DNA of 64,000 nt from Nemertoderma westbladi (GCA_032718475.1 JAUCBJ010002028.1:61707-125706), one strand, 5' to 3'. Counted from the first letter of the stretch, positions 9,719-20,975 are shown. Numbers and translations are program-made. Notes: a model not told the origin generated them from the sequence alone.

Positions 9719-12628
9719 TTAAAAGTCGTTTAGGGCGTAAAGGAACAGGGAACGTTTAAATGTTGTTGAGAGAGTTGGGATGCCAGTACAACTGAGGCCG
9801 TGGTCCTTGTCTGTCGCCGGACCGTCGCAGAGACGGCAGATACATGTGGGCGTCGGTCTCCAGCACCCTTTGCTGCGGCATAGCTTGTGGTGCGAGCCGT
9901 TAGAAATGAATTGGGCTGCCGCACGGCGTCTGTAGCCGGTGAGTTCGAGGAGGGAGAGCTCGCCGTTCTCTGAAGGGTGATCGACCGCGTTTAGTATTGC
10001 CGTGGTGGAGGCGTATTTACTTACCCCACACCACAGTTTCCAATAGAATGCTCGAACCGCTACGACGTGGTTCAGTGAGTCAGCATTCGATGGAACTACG
10101 CCGAAGACCGCGCAGCCGTAGGTCGTCGCTGGTAGAATAACGAGCTTCCATAGACGCTGGGCTGTTGTCATGGAGATCAACTTGAAATTGACCTTAGTTG
10201 CCAATCGCATACAGGCTGATATCCCACGCTTGTGTAGGTGTTTGTAGTGACCTGTGGCGCAGTTCTTTGTCGTGAGGACAACCCCGAGGTACTCGAAGGA
10301 GTTGACGAACTCCAGGGGGGATCCATCGTAGACTAGGACGTCGGTTCTGCAGAGGCGGCCACCACGGCGGAATTTCATCGCCTTCGTTTTCGCCTTATTG
10401 ACGACGAGGTCATTTTCTTTGCAGTATGCCAGGAGGTACTCTAGGCTGGTTTGAACCTCGGTGATCGTGTTACCGGTAATGGCGACGTCGTCCGCGTACA
10501 TATATAAACAGCAGCCTGCAGCTAATATAACGGCAGGGAGGTCGGAAACAAATAGGCTGAAGAGTAGGGGGGAAAGTTTATCACCCTGGATTACGCCAAT
10601 CGTTTGAGTTATGGGCTCAATTAAATATATCCCCAGGCATATACAGACAAAGTTGCATGCGATTATAGCCCATATTGCTGCTATAAAAGTACGACTAAGA
10701 CCCAGTATTGAGAGCTTAAGACAGAGTTTCCTTCGGTTGATAGAGTCAAATGCCTTTGAGAAGTCCACGAATACGCAGTAAACGTGACCACGTGGTAAAC
10801 TCAACGCACACCGGATATGTGCGTGGAGTTGCATAGCGGCCTGTATGGTTGATTTCCCCTTCCGGAAGCCGAACTGACATACCGGTAGGACTCCGTTAAT
10901 TTCCGCCCAGCTGTATAGTCTGTTAAAGAGTATAGACGTGTACGTCTTTAGTAGACATGATAGGAGCGCGACTCCGCGATACGAATTCGGGGACGACTTT
11001 GGCCCCTTACCTTTGTAGAGTGGAAGGAGATATGATGTTAACCAGCCACCTGGGCACTTCGCCGCTGCGAAACACGTGGAGAAAAGCGCAAGGAGGAATG
11101 GTAATAGTAGGGGGAGACCGAGTTTTAATGATTCGTTTGAGATCCCGTCGGGGCCCGCCGCTTTGTGGTTCTTGTTTCCATTGACGGATGAAGTGACCTC
11201 GGCTGCATCTATTGGGCGGTCGAGTTCCGGAACAGGTTGATCAGGAAGGTCGGGTAGCTGGGTATCAACATCTCTGTTCAGTAGGTTGTCAAAGTGAGTT
11301 GCCCAGTCCTCTGCTGCAACCTGTTGGGGTGCAGAGTTCTCGCGTTTACCCTTTGTTATATTCCAGAACTCTGTTATATCAGCCTCACAACGGTCTATTA
11401 ATTTTTGTTCTTGCTGGGCCTCATATATCCTCTTCTTAGAATGTAAAAGAGTTTTATATGTATACGTTAGCTCGGAATATTCGAGGCGAGTTATATCGCT
11501 TGGCTGTGAGCGGACTGCGGCGTGGCTCGCATTAACAGCTTGTTGTAAATCATAACATTCTTTTGTGAACCAAGGTTTAGATTTTCTCTGTTGGCGGGGG
11601 ACGGATGCAGCTTGTAGGGCGTCGGTGATGTAGTCGCATGCGCTGTTTATATCCCGGATCGTTTCAATCTGGAACTCGCCAATGTCCCTAGAAAGATTGG
11701 TTTCAAGGATAACCATGTCGACATCGTTAATCCTTGGGGTTCGCTTGTTCCTGGTTGATAGGGGGGGAGTTATCGATAGATTAATAAGTACCCGCTGGTG
11801 TTTGCAGTTTACGGTTGGTTTAACAGAAACATCGACGAGGTCAAGAAGAGGGGTGTCAACGAACACGAGGTCAATGACACTCTGGCCATTCCAGCATAGG
11901 TAGGTAGGTACCGTAGCATCTGTCACACAGGACAGACCTGTACCCAGTAAGCCATCACATAGGAGGTCACCCCGGGTACTGTCTCCATCGAGGCGACAGT
12001 TAAAGTCCCCAGCAAGCAGCAGCGGAGCAGCGGAACGCGCACGTATATCGTTGATGACATTAATGAGATCCAGTAATATATCAGTTACATCTGTTTCTGG
12101 TATATAGTATGCGGATATTATTTCGAGTCCTGGGAGGGAAGCCGCAATTATATTCTCGCTTTTATGGTGACAGTTTGTATTCCCACCGTTTCGTGTATTG
12201 GTCGCTATTGTTAATCCACCATGTGGCCTGCCAGCGTTCCCCTTCACACAGGGAACATTGGCGCAAGTAAAGGAGGGAATATCAAGATCCTCGTCTAGGG
12301 TTTCAGTTAGGAGAAGGATGTCAGTTGTACAAAATGTGTCATCACATGTAGTTTCTATTGTACTTTTCGCTCCTTCCACATTCCAAAGAACAATGGAGGT
12401 CCCCGTTTCATTGTCAGCGATAGTAGAGGGCCCCCACGCCTCATTGAAAGGCAGTTCCTCTAACAGTGTTAAAGTCTGTGATATTTGGAATCTATTACAA
12501 TGTCGTTCATGTTTCCTAAGGCTCATTAGGTACCGGTACGGCTTGTTGCAGCCTCTACAAAAGGTTGGTGAAGTCCGTTGGACCGAAGTGAGTGGAACTC
12601 TGTTCGGAAGGCTTTGCCCGTCATCTAG
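9719..12628 (-). CDS. P ORF2: C2H2 finger - endonuclease - RT - CCHC-like
   Basis: Open from just after the UGA at 12629-12631 to 9719 (about 969 residues). Order: a C2H2 finger (FCRGCNKPYRYLMSLRKHERHC), then an APE-type endonuclease (LWNVEGAK, LLLTETLDE with Glu, LAGDFNCRL, VIDLVFV, KHQRVL). The RT follows (NSYRGVALLS, motif A FVDFSKAFDSI, motif B GVIQGDKLSPLLF, motif C MYADDVAI), then a C-terminal CRLCDGPATDKDHGLSC knuckle. The first in-frame Met is at 12526 and falls inside the C2H2 finger, after both Cys, so starting there would destroy the finger. This favours translation from upstream through the UGA. Confidence 0.9.
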   Translation of the reverse strand, partial: LDDGQSLPNRVPLTSVQRTSPTFCRGCNKPYRYLMSLRKHERHCNRFQISQTLTLLEELPFNEAWGPSTIADNETGTSIVLWNVEGAKSTIETTCDDTFCTTDILLLTETLDEDLDIPSFTCANVPCVKGNAGRPHGGLTIATNTRNGGNTNCHHKSENIIAASLPGLEIISAYYIPETDVTDILLDLINVINDIRARSAAPLLLAGDFNCRLDGDSTRGDLLCDGLLGTGLSCVTDATVPTYLCWNGQSVIDLVFVDTPLLDLVDVSVKPTVNCKHQRVLINLSITPPLSTRNKRTPRINDVDMVILETNLSRDIGEFQIETIRDINSACDYITDALQAASVPRQQRKSKPWFTKECYDLQQAVNASHAAVRSQPSDITRLEYSELTYTYKTLLHSKKRIYEAQQEQKLIDRCEADITEFWNITKGKRENSAPQQVAAEDWATHFDNLLNRDVDTQLPDLPDQPVPELDRPIDAAEVTSSVNGNKNHKAAGPDGISNESLKLGLPLLLPFLLALFSTCFAAAKCPGGWLTSYLLPLYKGKGPKSSPNSYRGVALLSCLLKTYTSILFNRLYSWAEINGVLPVCQFGFRKGKSTIQAAMQLHAHIRCALSLPRGHVYCVFVDFSKAFDSINRRKLCLKLSILGLSRTFIAAIWAIIACNFVCICLGIYLIEPITQTIGVIQGDKLSPLLFSLFVSDLPAVILAAGCCLYMYADDVAITGNTITEVQTSLEYLLAYCKENDLVVNKAKTKAMKFRRGGRLCRTDVLVYDGSPLEFVNSFEYLGVVLTTKNCATGHYKHLHKRGISACMRLATKVNFKLISMTTAQRLWKLVILPATTYGCAVFGVVPSNADSLNHVVAVRAFYWKLWCGVSKYASTTAILNAVDHPSENGELSLLELTGYRRRAAAQFISNGSHHKLCRSKGCWRPTPTCICRLCDGPATDKDHGLSCTGIPTLSTTFKRSLFLYALNDF

Positions 12629-12631
12629 TCA
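12623..12631 (-). promoter_or_regulatory. Candidate stop-codon readthrough site between P ORF1 and ORF2
   Basis: On the minus strand ORF1b ends ...GTC TGA CTA GAT..., and ORF2 continues in the same frame with no Met for 34 codons. UGA followed by CUAG is the best-known leaky stop context in eukaryotic and viral mRNAs. Family knowledge supports readthrough at such sites; activity here is inference. Confidence 0.6.
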
Positions 12632-13015
12632 GACAGCCTGCCCGGGTACCTCTAGCGCATGCGACGGTGTCCTCAGGGTAAGCGGTTGCTGTTGCGGCTT
12701 GAGCTTGAGGTTCGCTCTGTCTTTCGGGCCGAGGTAATGACGTCGTATCGTCGAACCGACTGGCCAGCTGTCTGCGGCGAACACGGCTGTCGCAGAATCC
12801 TCATTGGGGCACACGATGTGGAAGGCAGCCATGGTTGGGGCTTGGCTGACCTCTCCTGTTGAGTTGGTCGTTTGTTCAGTAATATTGAATACTTTATCAA
12901 CCTGGATATTCCTGTCCGATAAGTGATTCTTTATCATTTGTGTTGTGGTTTCCGGGGATAAGCGGCCGACCCGGACATGGTATACATGACCCGGACATTT
13001 TGGTTGCACACTCAT
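12629..13015 (-). CDS. P ORF1b: RRM-like ORF1 protein
   Basis: 129 codons from an ATG that directly follows a same-frame TAA. The sequence has an RRM/ORF1-like fold pattern (HVYHVRVGRLSPETTT, then IKNHLSDRNIQVDKVFNI, and MAAFHIVCPNEDSA), then a Pro/Leu-rich tail. It ends at the UGA that precedes ORF2. It overlaps ORF1a (12897-13115) in a different frame, so the native product may be a frameshift fusion, or one of the two may carry a 1-nt indel. Confidence 0.65.
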   Translation of the reverse strand: MSVQPKCPGHVYHVRVGRLSPETTTQMIKNHLSDRNIQVDKVFNITEQTTNSTGEVSQAPTMAAFHIVCPNEDSATAVFAADSWPVGSTIRRHYLGPKDRANLKLKPQQQPLTLRTPSHALEVPGQAV

Positions 13016-13115
13016 TTAGCTGTTTCTCTTCTTCATTGGTCATACTTTTCTTAGTTTTTACGGCCCTGATCAGGTCCAGAAGTTTGTCCTGTAGATGTAT
13101 AAAAACCTCCGCCAT
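12897..13115 (-). CDS. P ORF1a: short coiled-coil N-terminal ORF
   Basis: 72 residues starting MAEVFIHLQDKLLDLIRAVK, rich in Lys/Glu (KSMTNEEEKQLNE), suggesting an amphipathic helix. It runs into the frame +1 relative to ORF1b and overlaps it by about 119 nt. It sits where an ORF1 N-terminus is expected. It could be translated as an independent small ORF, or joined to ORF1b by frameshifting. Low certainty on function. Confidence 0.45.
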   Translation of the reverse strand: MAEVFIHLQDKLLDLIRAVKTKKSMTNEEEKQLNECATKMSGSCIPCPGRPLIPGNHNTNDKESLIGQEYPG

Positions 13116-13200
13116 TCTTTTTACATGTATCCAACGTACAAACAATCACAGAAGTTAATATAATAATTCAAAATAATTAAATCTTTGATACTGATTTTCA

Positions 13201-13311
13201 CGGTTATTACCCAAAGTACAGAAATATATAAAAACCCGTTTGGTAGGCTACCTACAGACTAGCTACAGAATCTATCTACACACCATATTTGAATCCCTGA
13301 ATGCTGCAATG
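13201..13311. repeat. 111-bp direct repeat, copy 2 (target duplication of P)
   Basis: Identical to 9364-9474. To the right of it the sequence (13312 onward) would be the upstream part of the NLR-1 leader or the host flank. Confidence 0.9.
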
Positions 13312-13738
13312 TCTGAATGATTGAATGAATGTACATTCCGGTAACAATCCTGCTATCGGTACCGATACCTACCATCAAACTAATTCAGTTTATTAAACTC
13401 ACTGATTTCACCGAGATTTTCTCTGCTTTAACAACCGACGTCAGATAATACACTGTACAGTATAATGTCACCCAATATAACCAACAACCATCCAAACCAA
13501 CCAGCCAGCCAACGGTTTGGTAAATCACATTTCGAGTTTAATTTCTTCGATAGATTCGTCGTCCTCACCTCGGCCTCGTTGGATTACGTATAAATTGTAC
13601 ATAATGCGATTAGAATGAGCGGCAAACACGTTTGGAGTTACAGGTAAAGAGATGCGGACCGAAAAAGTCAACAAAAACACGAAGGAACCACACACAATCA
13701 ATGTCCGAAAAATTGACCTCAGCAAATTAAATATTTTA
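13312..13738. other. Unassigned spacer with one small ORF
   Basis: No recognised element. A 66-codon minus-strand ORF at 13525-13725 has a hydrophobic stretch (LIVCGSFVFLLTFSV) and an acidic end (GEDDESIEEIKLEM). It could be a terminal exon of a host gene or chance; nothing in the neighbours supports either. The rest is unique-looking AT-rich DNA. Confidence 0.3.
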
Positions 13739-13764
13739 CCCCCCCCCCCCCCCCCCCCCCCCCC
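13739..13764. repeat. Poly-C tract, 26 nt
   Basis: Uninterrupted run of C inside AT-rich DNA. Similar runs of C or G occur at 14481-14500, 15933-15946, 21719-21740, 22266-22285, 31201-31225, 41731-41754 and 58588-58601. Confidence 0.95.
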
Positions 13765-15932
13765 AACATATGCGACATGTTTTCCATCGTCCCTACGCCA
13801 TACAGTGTGCCACTATTTATTTCCATTATATCGAGTATGTAACCGCGTCATTACTAGGTTGTTCTATAAAGTTTGAGTGCATTACTACAAATAATTACCC
13901 TCAAATAGATAAAATTAGATTCGCCATTGTTCATAATTAGCACATTATAACTATTTAATTGGTGGCAAAAAAGTTGGCTTTTTTTTGTCGAGTGTTATTA
14001 TTTGGCGAGCGTAACGAAACAAATAGAAAGAAAGACAAAAAAAGGTCACTTTTTGCTCCACTTACGTCGTTTTATTTGTTGTAAGTCTTCTCTTACTTTT
14101 ATCTGGGCCTATTTCAGCATAAATATCGTCCATCGAAGCTTCTTCCATAGTGAAATACGGGCATTACTACACCTTGGGTTCCCATTTTCTGAACAATTTT
14201 TTTTCATGTAAAAAGGCTTTTATCATGAGGTTTTTTTCTAGAACAAATATTTGACATTCTGACAGTAGTATGGTATTTTTTCCAAAAAAATATTCTAGAA
14301 AAAAAATGTGTAAAAAATGGGTCATGGTACAATCAAATCAATCCCATCAAATAAAATCCATTCGTATTTTGAGTTTTTTCGAATTTGTTTTACAAATACA
14401 GGTTTAAATTTCAACTTTAAAATGCAACAAACATAATAATAGCGGTTTCTAAGGTAACAACCCGCCCATCCTGTTCAGGAGGGGGGGGGGGGGGGGGGGG
14501 TGGTTGGGTTAATAACATAGTCCTGTGGTCGGTTAGTTATAATAAATATAAAAAAAATTATTTAAATGATAAAGGTCCGCTTTTCAAAAAAGTGCCCTAC
14601 CCCACTCCAGATGCTCCCTACGTCCATGCTACAGGTAAAGCTAGTAATTGGCTTGGAGGAGGGAGGGGGAACTGGAGGTACGTCGTAAACGCTCACACGA
14701 AATTGTTTATACTAATTATAGGCGAGTCAATCTAGCCGAAAAAGGGGGTCAACCCATAACAAATTCGCAATTCATCCAAACCAATTTTTTTTTATTCTAC
14801 ATTGCCTTGTTAATACCCCCAAAAAAGTCTATAAAAATATATTCTGAGGATCACCTTCAATTTCCTGTTTCTTTCCTTAGCAACATGGATTTTACATAGC
14901 AACAAGGGGTCTATTGGTGGGATTTTCTCCAAATTTGGTACAGACAAACTTTACTCTAATGACTAAGCGATTGACTGAAGTATGCACTTCTAGATAGTTA
15001 CCAAATTAGTTTCCAGAGCAACGGAAATTTGTCAATAATTTAACCATTTTTAATACCAATTTTGCTGGTACAATATAGAGACCTTATTTACACAACTTCT
15101 CTACAAAACGGGTGGATGTAACCTCGCCCATCGGATTTATCGACCTCAAAAACCCTTATCCCCAAAAAATGTATTTGTTATATGATAAACTATTGTGGTT
15201 TCTAAACTAAAACAAATAAATAGATTACACCTAAAATCAATAGAGCAATAAGAATTTGAGTATGTGAATAATGTTCACTAACATTAATGGAAATTATGAA
15301 ATTTCCTTGCAGTGGAATTGTATAATTTTTTTACAACAGTTAGATTAATATATTGTGAAGTTTTTGATATATTTAAAAATTTCATACGGACTTCTAGTTT
15401 CCGAGATATAGCAATTAATGTGTAACACGCCGGTGTAAATATTACTAATCTCCCATTGAATCACAGCTTATTGTGAAATTAATTATATTATTCTGGAACA
15501 TCACCAATTTGCTACTTACTTTTCCCTACTGTTCATTTTGTTTGGCTTGTGTTATGCAAATTTACGCAGAATTTCCATGAATAAACATATGATCCGCAAA
15601 ATAAAATTTTATAGACTTTTTTTTGGTCATTAATAAGGTAATATAGAATCCAAAATGTTGGTTCGGATTGATTGCGAAATACTTATGGGTTTTTTGCTAG
15701 ATTAACTCGACTATTAGTGTTTGATAATTATTTAAATATTTCAAAAAATATTCGTTCTAAAACATTGTTTTTTAAAAATAAAATAGCTAGTTATGTTCTG
15801 GTATATTTCAAAAAATAAATTATCAAAAACTTAACTAGATAGTATATTAAATTTGGTCTTTCTGACTATCCGACAATCTGTCCGTCATATATAAGAAAAG
15901 GTTCAGTTTAGTTTAATACCTGGAGTATACTA
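13765..15932. other. AT-rich non-coding spacer
   Basis: About 2.2 kb with no ORF of significance, many T and A homopolymers and one 20-nt poly-G run at 14481-14500. I see no terminal inverted repeats or recognisable element motifs. Short ORFs here lack any domain signal. Confidence 0.5.
14481..14500. repeat. Poly-G tract, 20 nt
   Basis: Uninterrupted run of 20 G in AT-rich spacer, immediately after CTGTTCAGGA. Could form G-quadruplex structures. Confidence 0.95.
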
Positions 15933-15946
15933 CCCCCCCCCCCCCC
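15933..15946. repeat. Poly-C tract, 14 nt
   Basis: Run of 14 C directly at the left border of the 37-bp minisatellite. Confidence 0.93.
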
Positions 15947-16735
15947 ATAGAGTTTCGTGGAGCTATACTTACCATGGAGCTCCATAGAGTTTCGTGGAGC
16001 TAGACTTACCATGGAGCTCCATAGAGTTTCGTGGAGCTAGACTTACCATGGAGCTCCATAGAGTTTCGTGGAGCTAGACTTACCATGGAGCTGCATAGAG
16101 TTTCGTGGAGCTAGACTTACCATGGAGCTCCATAGAGTTTCGTGGAGCTAGACTTACCATGGAGCTCCATAGAGTTTCGTGGAGCTAGACTTACCATGGA
16201 GCTCCATAGAGTTTCGTGGAGCTAGACTTACCATGGAGCTCCATAGAGTTTCGTGGAGCTAGACTTACCATGGAGCTCCATAGAGTTTCGTGGAGCTAGA
16301 CTTACCATGGAGCTCCATAGAGTTTCGTGGAGCTAGACTTACCATGGAGCTCCATAGAGTTTCGTGGAGCTAGACTTACCATGGAGCTCCATAGAGTTTC
16401 GTGGAGCTAGACTTACCATGGAGCTCCATAGAGTTTCGTGGAGCTAGACTTACCATGGAGCTCCATAGAGTTTCGTGGAGCTAGACTTACCATGGAGCTC
16501 CATAGAGTTTCGTGGAGCTAGACTTACCATGGAGCTCCATAGAGTTTCGTGGAGCTAGACTTACCATGGAGCTCCATAGTGTTTCGTGGAGCTAGACTTA
16601 CCATGGAGCTCCATAGAGTTTCGTGGAGCTAGACTTACCATGGAGCTTCATAGAGTTTCGTGGAGCTAGACTTACCATGGAGCTCCATAGAGTTTCGTGG
16701 AGCTATACTTACCATGGAGCTATAGAGTTTCGATA
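15947..16735. repeat. 37-bp minisatellite, about 21 copies
   Basis: Unit CATAGAGTTTCGTGGAGCTA followed by GACTTACCATGGAGCTC. Copies are nearly identical; the first and last have TATACTT instead of TAGACTT, and a few single-base variants exist (for example near 16089, 16580 and 16647). Each unit junction contains the perfect palindrome ATGGAGCTCCAT, so the array can fold at every unit. Confidence 0.97.
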
Positions 16736-17130
16736 AAGCTGTAAAGTTTCCCCCAGGATAATAATAATAATTTTATAAAGGCTTTATTTAATTAACCTAA
16801 TCTTACTTAAAAATCATGACAACTAAATTATTGTTTAACAAATACATTTCAACGGATAATAAATTTGTTAAATACACTCTAATTATATTGACGCAAAGGA
16901 ACAACAGATATCAAGAGAGAGACTTTCAGTCTGGATTTCCGCATAGAAAAATAGTTTTACAATAATCAGTATTAATTATTATGGGTAGAATGTATTCGAA
17001 TATTTCAAGTGATTATTTCAATGAAACGTTGCAAATTATGACTACAACACTGTTGATAACGGTTATAAGATAAGATAGTCTCTATACCATGTTATGTAGC
17101 AATCATAATAATAATCAGATTACACATCTT
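16736..17130. other. AT-rich spacer between two minisatellites
   Basis: About 400 bp with no ORF or known motif. Starts with an ATAATAATAATAA microsatellite-like run. Confidence 0.5.
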
Positions 17131-17139
17131 TACTTTAGG

Positions 17140-20100
17140 AAACATAAATAGGTACAAGACCGTACACAACTGTTACATAATACAGTAATAGGTACAAAAG
17201 GTACGGAACTTGGTACATAGTAGGTGCAAAAGGTACGCAACTTGGTACATAGTAGGTGCAAAAGGTACATAATAGGTACAAAAGGTACACAACTTGGTAC
17301 CTAATAGGTACAAAAGGTACGCAACTTGGTACATAGTAGGTGCAAAAGGTACAAAAGGTACACAACTTGGTACCTAATAGGTACAAAAGGTACGCAACTT
17401 GGTACATAGTAGGTGCAAAAGGTACACAACTTGGTACATAGTAGGTGCAAAAGGTACATAATAGGTACAAAAGGTACACAACTTGGTACCTAATAGGTAC
17501 AAAAGGTACGCAACTTGGTACCTAATAGGTACAAAAGGTACGCAACTTGGTACATAGTAGGTGCAAAAGGTACAAAAGGTACGCAACTTGGTACATAGTA
17601 GGTGCAAAAGGTACAAAAGGTACGCAACTTGGTACATAGTAGGTGCAAAAGGTACATAATAGGTACAAAAGGTACACAACTTGGTACCTAATAGGTACAA
17701 AAGGTACGCAACTTGGTACATAGTAGGTGCAAAAGGTACATAATAGGTACAAAAGGTACACAACTTGGTACCTAATAGGTACAAAAGGTACGCAACTTGG
17801 TACATAGTAGGTGCAAAAGGTACAAAAGGTACGCAACTTGGTACATAGTAGGTGCAAAAGGTACAAAAGGTACACAACTTGGTACATAGTAGGTGCAAAA
17901 GGTACATAATAGGTACAAAAGGTACACAACTTGGTACCTAATAGGTACAAAAGGTACGCAACTTGGTACATAGTAGGTGCAAAAGGTACAAAAGGTACAC
18001 AACTTGGTACCTAATAGGTAGAAAAGGTACGCAACTTGGTACATAGTAGGTGCAAAAGGTACAAAAGGTACACAACTTGGTACATAGTAGGTGCAAAAGG
18101 TACGTAATAGGTACAAAAGGTACACAACTTGGTACCTAATAGGTACAAAAGGTACGCAACTTGGTACATAGTAGGTGCAAAAGGTACAAAAGGTACGCAA
18201 CTTGGTACATAGTAGGTGCAAAAGGTACAAAAGGTACACAACTTGGTACATAGTAGGTGCAAAAGGTATATAATAGGTACAAAAGGTACACAACTTGGTA
18301 CCTAATGGGTACAAAAGGTACGCAACTTGGTACATAGTAGGTGCAAAAGGTACAAAAGGTACACAACTTGGTACATAGTAGGTGCAAAAGGTACATAATA
18401 GGTACAAAAGGTACACAACTTGGTACCTAATAGGTACAAAAGGTACGCAACTTGGTACATAGTAGGTGCAAAAGGTACAAAAGGTACGCAACTTGGTACA
18501 TAGTAGGTGCAAAAGGTACAAAAGGTACACAACTTGGTACATAGTAGGTGCAAAAGGTACATAATAGGTACAAAAGGTACACAACTTGGTACCTAATAGG
18601 TACAAAAGGTACGCAACTTGGTACATAGTAGGTGCAAAAGGTACAAAAGGTACACAACTTGGTACATAGTAGGTGCAAAAGGTACATAATAGGTACAAAA
18701 GGTACACAACTTGGTACCTAATAGGTACAAAAGGTACGCAACTTGGTACATAGTAGGTGCAAAAGGTACAAAAGGTACACAACTTGGTACATAGTAGGTG
18801 CAAAAGGTACAAAAGGTACGCAACTTGGTACATAGTAGGTGCAAAAGGTACAAAAGGTACGCAACTTGGTACATAGTAGGTGCAAAAGGTACAAAAGGTA
18901 CACAACTTGGTACATAGTAGGTGCAAAAGGTACAAAAGGTACGCAACTTGGTACATAGTAGGTGCAAAAGGTACAAAAGGTACATAACTTGGTACATAGT
19001 AGGTGCAAAAGGTACAAAAGGTACACAAATTGGTACATAGTAGGTGCAAAAGGTACAAAAGGTACACAACTTGGTACATAGTAGGTGCAAAAGGTACAAA
19101 AGGTACACAACTTGGTACATAGTAGGTGCAAAAGGTACAAAAGGTACACAACTTGGTACATAGTAGGTGCAAAAGGTACAAAAGGTACACAACTTGGTAC
19201 ATAGTAGGTGCAAAAGGTACAAAAGGTACGCAACTTGGTACATAGTAGGTGCAAAAGGTACGCAACTTGGTACATAGTAGGTGCAAAAGGTACAAAAGGT
19301 GCGCAACTTGGTACATAGTAGGTGCAAAAGGTACAAAAGGTACACAACTTGGTACATAGTAGGTGCAAAAGGTACAAAAGGTACACAACTTGGTACATAG
19401 TAGGTGCAAAAGGTACAAAAGGTACACAACTTGGTACATAGTAGGTGCAAAAGGTACAAAAGGTACACAACTTGGTACATAGTAGGTGCAAAAGGTACAA
19501 AAGGTACGCAACTTGGTACATAGTAGGTGCAAAAGGTACGCAACTTGGTACATAGTAGGTGCAAAAGGTACAAAAGGTACGCAACTTGGTACATAGTAGG
19601 TGCAAAAGGTACAAAAGGTACGCAACTTGGTACATAGTAGATGCAAAAGGTACAAAAGGTACGCAACTTGGTACATAGTAGGTGCAAAAGGTACAAAAGG
19701 TACGCAACTTGGTACATAGTAGGTGCAAAAGGTACAAAAGGTACACAACTTGGTACACAATAGGTACAAAAGGTACACAACTTGGTACATAGTAGGTGCA
19801 AAAGGTACAAAAGGTACGCAACTTGGTACATAGTAGGTGCAAAAGGTACAAAAGGTACGCAACTTGGTACATAGTAGGTGCAAAAGGTTCGCAACTTGGT
19901 ACATAGTAGGTGCAAAAGGTACAAAAGGTACGCAACTTGGTACATAGTAGGTGCAAAAGGTACAAAAGGTACGCAACTTGGTACATAGTAGGTGCAAAAG
20001 GTACATAATAGGTACATAAGGTACACAACTTGGTACCTAATAGGTACAAAAGGTACGCAACTTGGTACATAGTAGGTGCAAAAGGTACAAAAGGTACGCA

Positions 20101-20975
20101 ACTTGGTACATAGTAGGTGCAAAAGGTACAAAAGGTACGCAACTTGGTACATAGTAGGTGCAAAAGGTACAAAAGGTACGCAACTTGGTACATAGTAGGT
20201 GCAAAAGGTTCGCAACTTGGTACATAATAGGTACATAAGGTACACAACTTGGTACCTAATAGGTACAAAAGGTACGCAACTTGGTACATAGTAGGTGCAA
20301 AAGGTACAAAAGGTACAAAAGGTACGCAACTTGGTACATAGTAGGTGCAAAAGGTACAAAAGGTACGCAACTTGGTACATAGTAGGTGCAAAAGGTACGC
20401 AACTTGGTACATAGTAGGTGCAAAAGGTACACAACTTGGTACATAGTAGGTGCAAAAGGTACAAAAGGTACGCAACTTGGTACCTAATAGGTACAAAAGG
20501 TACGCAACTTGGTACATAGTAGGTACAAAAGGTACACAACTTGGTACACAATAGGTACAAAAGGTACACAACTTGGTACACAATAGGTACACAACTTGGT
20601 ACATAGTAGGTACAAAAGGTACATAATAGGTACAAAAGGTACACAACTTGGTACATAATAGGTACAAAAGGTACACAACTTGGTACACAATAGGTACAAA
20701 AGGTACACAACTTGGTACATAGTAGGTGCAAAAGGTACACAACTTGGTACATAATAGGTACAAAAGGTACACAACTTGGTACATAGTAGGTGCAAAAGGT
20801 ACACAACTTGGTACATAATAGGTACAAAAGGTACACAACTTGGTACACAATAGGTACAAAAGGTACACAACTTGGTACATAGTAGGTGCAAAAGGTACAT
20901 AATAGGTACAAAAGGTACACAACTTGGTACATAATAGGTACAAACGGTACACAACAACTTGGTACATTGTAGGTA
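17140..20975. repeat. 3.8-kb modular GGTAC minisatellite
   Basis: Built from a few modules that all begin GGTAC: a 12-bp GGTACRCAACTT, a 9-bp GGTACAAAA, a 20-bp GGTACATAGTAGGTGCAAAA and 20-bp variants with GGTACATAATAGG or GGTACCTAATAGG. The commonest composite is 41 bp (12 + 20 + 9). Module order varies along the array: GGTACCTAATAGG modules dominate the left third, simple 41-mers the centre, and GGTACACAATAGG or GGTACATAATAGG modules the right end. Very few stops arise on the minus strand, which yields long Cys/Tyr/Val/Pro repeat ORFs; I do not believe these are proteins. Confidence 0.97.

Larger units (their letters stand above)
9475..13200 (-). mobile_element. P: nearly intact non-LTR retrotransposon
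   Basis: Minus-strand element of 3726 bp with a short 5' leader (13116-13200), overlapping ORF1 pieces (13115-12629), ORF2 (12628-9719) and a 3' UTR (9718-9475) with an AATAAA just before the end. It is flanked by the 111-bp identical repeats and inserted in the NLR-1 leader. Perfect flanks and an intact ORF2 indicate recent insertion. The clade is uncertain; it is an APE-type element with an N-terminal C2H2 finger and a C-terminal Cys/His knuckle in ORF2. Confidence 0.85.

Noticed and set aside
14648-14899. ORF of 83 codons in AT-rich spacer
   Set aside because: No domain or codon signal, and one of many short chance ORFs in the region.
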